A stretch of DNA of 6,618 bases from Opitutales bacterium (GTDB lineage Bacteria; Verrucomicrobiota; Verrucomicrobiia; Opitutales; T3Sed10-336), in assembly GCA_007132315.1 (NCBI GenBank), contig SLOW01000125.1:1-6618 (forward strand). The letters are read 5' to 3'. Positions 5,153 to 6,618 of the stretch are shown piece after piece (positions within the stretch are counted from its first letter, which is position 1; every line of letters starts with the position of its first letter). Below the pieces are notes generated by a model. The model was not told the origin of the DNA, did no database searches, and saw nothing but the letters and a program-made list of their open reading frames with translations. The translations under genes and the position numbers were made by a program.

Positions 5153-6618
5153 ATGTTTCGATTCGAACAGTCATCCGCGACGCAACACGTCCAGTCGTGC
5201 GACGAAGGTCGCGCGCAGGTCCTCATGCGGGTCGAGGGCACCGTCCAGGGAGTGGGATTCCGTCCCTTCGTGTATCGGCTGGCCGTTCGGCTCGGAGTCG
5301 AGGGCTGGGTGCGCAACGACGGCCGGGGTGTTCTGATCGGCGCACGGGCGCCGCGGCCCGTTTTGGCTCGTCTGGAGAAAACGCTTCGCGACGAAGCGCC
5401 GGTCGCCGCGCGCGTGGATTGCGTCCGGGTCGAGGCCGCCGGGGCGGAAGCGACCGCACTCTGGCCGGATCCGGGACGGTTTGTCATCGTCGAGAGCGAC
5501 GAGTCCGCGGCGAAAGAGGCCGCGCTGCCGCCGGATCTTGCCGTGTGCCCCGACTGCCTGCGGGAGATGCGGAATCCGACGGACCGGCGTCACCGGTATC
5601 CGTTTATCAATTGCACCAACTGCGGCCCGCGTTTTTCCATTGTGGAGGGCATCCCCTACGATCGTCCGGCCACCACCATGCGTCACTTTCCTCTCTGTCC
5701 GGCCTGCCGGGCGGAATACGAGGATTTTTGCGACCGACGCTTTCATGCCGAACCCGTCGCCTGTCCGGAGTGCGGACCGCGACTCGCGTTCTGGAATCGC
5801 GACGGCGTGGCGACGGCCGAGGGCGAGGCGGCCCTGCAAACCGCCCGCGAGCGATTGCGCGCCGGCGACATTGTAGCTGTAAAGGGGATCGGTGGATTCC
5901 ATCTGATGTGCGACGCCGCCAACGACGATGCCGTGACCGCTCTCAGGGCGCGTAAACATCGCGAGGAAAAACCGTTCGCCTTGATGGTTGCCGACCTGGA
6001 AACCGCCCGCGACCTGTGCGAACTGACGGAGGCCGAAGAAGAGCTGATGGCTTCCCCAAGGGCGCCCGTCATTCTATTGCCTCGACGTGTGTCCACTGAC
6101 ATCCCGATGAGTGATCAGGTGGCCCCGGAGAATCCGCTGCTCGGTCTGATGCTTCCCTATTCACCGCTGCACCACCTGTTGATGGAAGAGGGGATGGGGC
6201 CGCTGGTCGCCACCAGCGGAAATCTGTCGGAGGAACCGATCTGTTTCGATGAAGGTGAGGTTCTGAACCGGTTGGGACAGGTGGCCGATGGCTTTCTCGT
6301 CCACGACCGCCCCATCGCCCGGCCGGTTGATGATTCGGTTGTTCGGTTCATGAGGGGCGAGCCGGTCGTCTTGCGGCGAGCCCGCGGCTACGCGCCCGAA
6401 CCGGTTGGCCGGGTGAGCGATTCGATGTCCCTGATCGCCGCCGGAGCGTTCCTCAAGAACACGACCGCCGTAACCGCCGGGGGCGGGATCTACGCGAGTC
6501 AGCATATCGGCGATCTATCGACTGCCGCCGCTCGCGACGCGTTCGCCGCGACGGCCGAACTGCTGGCCAAACTCTACGAGAACCGCCCGCACGCGGTCGC
6601 CTGCGACTTGCATCCGAA
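5153..6618 (+). CDS. hypF: Carbamoyltransferase HypF, N-terminal two thirds, 3' end outside window
   Basis: HypF uses carbamoyl phosphate and ATP to make carbamoyl-adenylate and passes the carbamoyl group to the C-terminal cysteine of HypE, the source of the cyanide ligands on the hydrogenase iron. The visible 488 residues are intact. An acylphosphatase domain has VEGTVQGVGFRPFVYRLA at 27-44 with catalytic R37 and N55. Zinc-finger repeats follow with exact family spacing C-x2-C-x18-C-x2-C-x24-C-x2-C-x18-C-x2-C (C132, C135, C154, C157, C182, C185, C204, C207). The YrdC-like domain spans about 225-410, with RKHREEKPFALM at 267-278 and ATSGN at 353-357. The Kae1-like domain starts near 425 (AAGAFLKNT, SQHIGDL) and is cut at the window edge. 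ATG 5153 is the first start after an in-frame stop at 5120, 36 nt after hypB. It gives about 24 residues more than typical, so ATG 5225 is a real alternative. Neither has a strong ribosome site. Confidence 0.96.
   Translation, partial: MFRFEQSSATQHVQSCDEGRAQVLMRVEGTVQGVGFRPFVYRLAVRLGVEGWVRNDGRGVLIGARAPRPVLARLEKTLRDEAPVAARVDCVRVEAAGAEATALWPDPGRFVIVESDESAAKEAALPPDLAVCPDCLREMRNPTDRRHRYPFINCTNCGPRFSIVEGIPYDRPATTMRHFPLCPACRAEYEDFCDRRFHAEPVACPECGPRLAFWNRDGVATAEGEAALQTARERLRAGDIVAVKGIGGFHLMCDAANDDAVTALRARKHREEKPFALMVADLETARDLCELTEAEEELMASPRAPVILLPRRVSTDIPMSDQVAPENPLLGLMLPYSPLHHLLMEEGMGPLVATSGNLSEEPICFDEGEVLNRLGQVADGFLVHDRPIARPVDDSVVRFMRGEPVVLRRARGYAPEPVGRVSDSMSLIAAGAFLKNTTAVTAGGGIYASQHIGDLSTAAARDAFAATAELLAKLYENRPHAVACDLHP

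Noticed and set aside
5101..5955. A 284-codon arginine- and serine-rich open frame within hypF
   Set aside because: It has no recognisable domain and lies in another frame of a clearly conserved hypF; long shadow frames are expected in high-GC DNA. It does start directly after AGGAGGT, but with no spacer.
5171..5959. A long open frame on the minus strand opposite hypF
   Set aside because: It has no conserved motif and mirrors the codon bias of hypF; the same applies to the minus-strand frames opposite the oxidoreductase (805-1614) and the photolyase (2163-2864).

Overview
This is a high-GC bacterial window with five real genes and part of a sixth, all on the + strand. The left edge cuts a MurE-type cell-wall ligase and the right edge cuts hypF. 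The MurE fragment carries the DNPR motif of meso-diaminopimelate-adding enzymes, so the host probably has Gram-negative-type peptidoglycan. The maturation genes imply a [NiFe]-hydrogenase elsewhere in the genome. I cannot name the phylum from this window.

Layout. Positions 1-548 hold the 3' end of murE. Positions 549-789 are a spacer, AT-rich in its middle, with a perfect 11-bp inverted repeat (681-691 / 710-720) and a direct repeat of ATTTCAAA spaced 21 bp. Positions 790-3695 hold a two-gene unit: a CrtI/CrtISO/RetSat-type FAD-dependent oxidoreductase (probably carotenoid or isoprenoid related), then a class I photolyase whose ATG overlaps the upstream stop as ATGA. Positions 3696-3914 are a second spacer, with a strong GC hairpin (3746-3765) and one weak sigma-54-like promoter match. 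Positions 3915-6618 hold hypA, hypB and hypF, with hypF cut at about 488 of an expected 750-780 residues.

How the genes work together. The oxidoreductase and photolyase look like a translationally coupled light-damage module, in which a pigment-type enzyme would limit photo-oxidation and the photolyase would repair UV dimers. HypA and HypB deliver and insert nickel, and HypF makes the carbamoyl group that becomes the cyanide ligands of the [NiFe] active site. The order hypA-hypB-hypF, as in Ralstonia-type operons, predicts hypC, hypD and hypE downstream.

I found no mobile element, CRISPR array, tRNA or rRNA, and no gene set that looks like an undescribed system. The points most worth a second look are the coupled pigment-photolyase pair with its upstream dyad, the loss of E. 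coli-type antenna contacts in the photolyase, the hairpin before hypA, and the unsettled hypF start.
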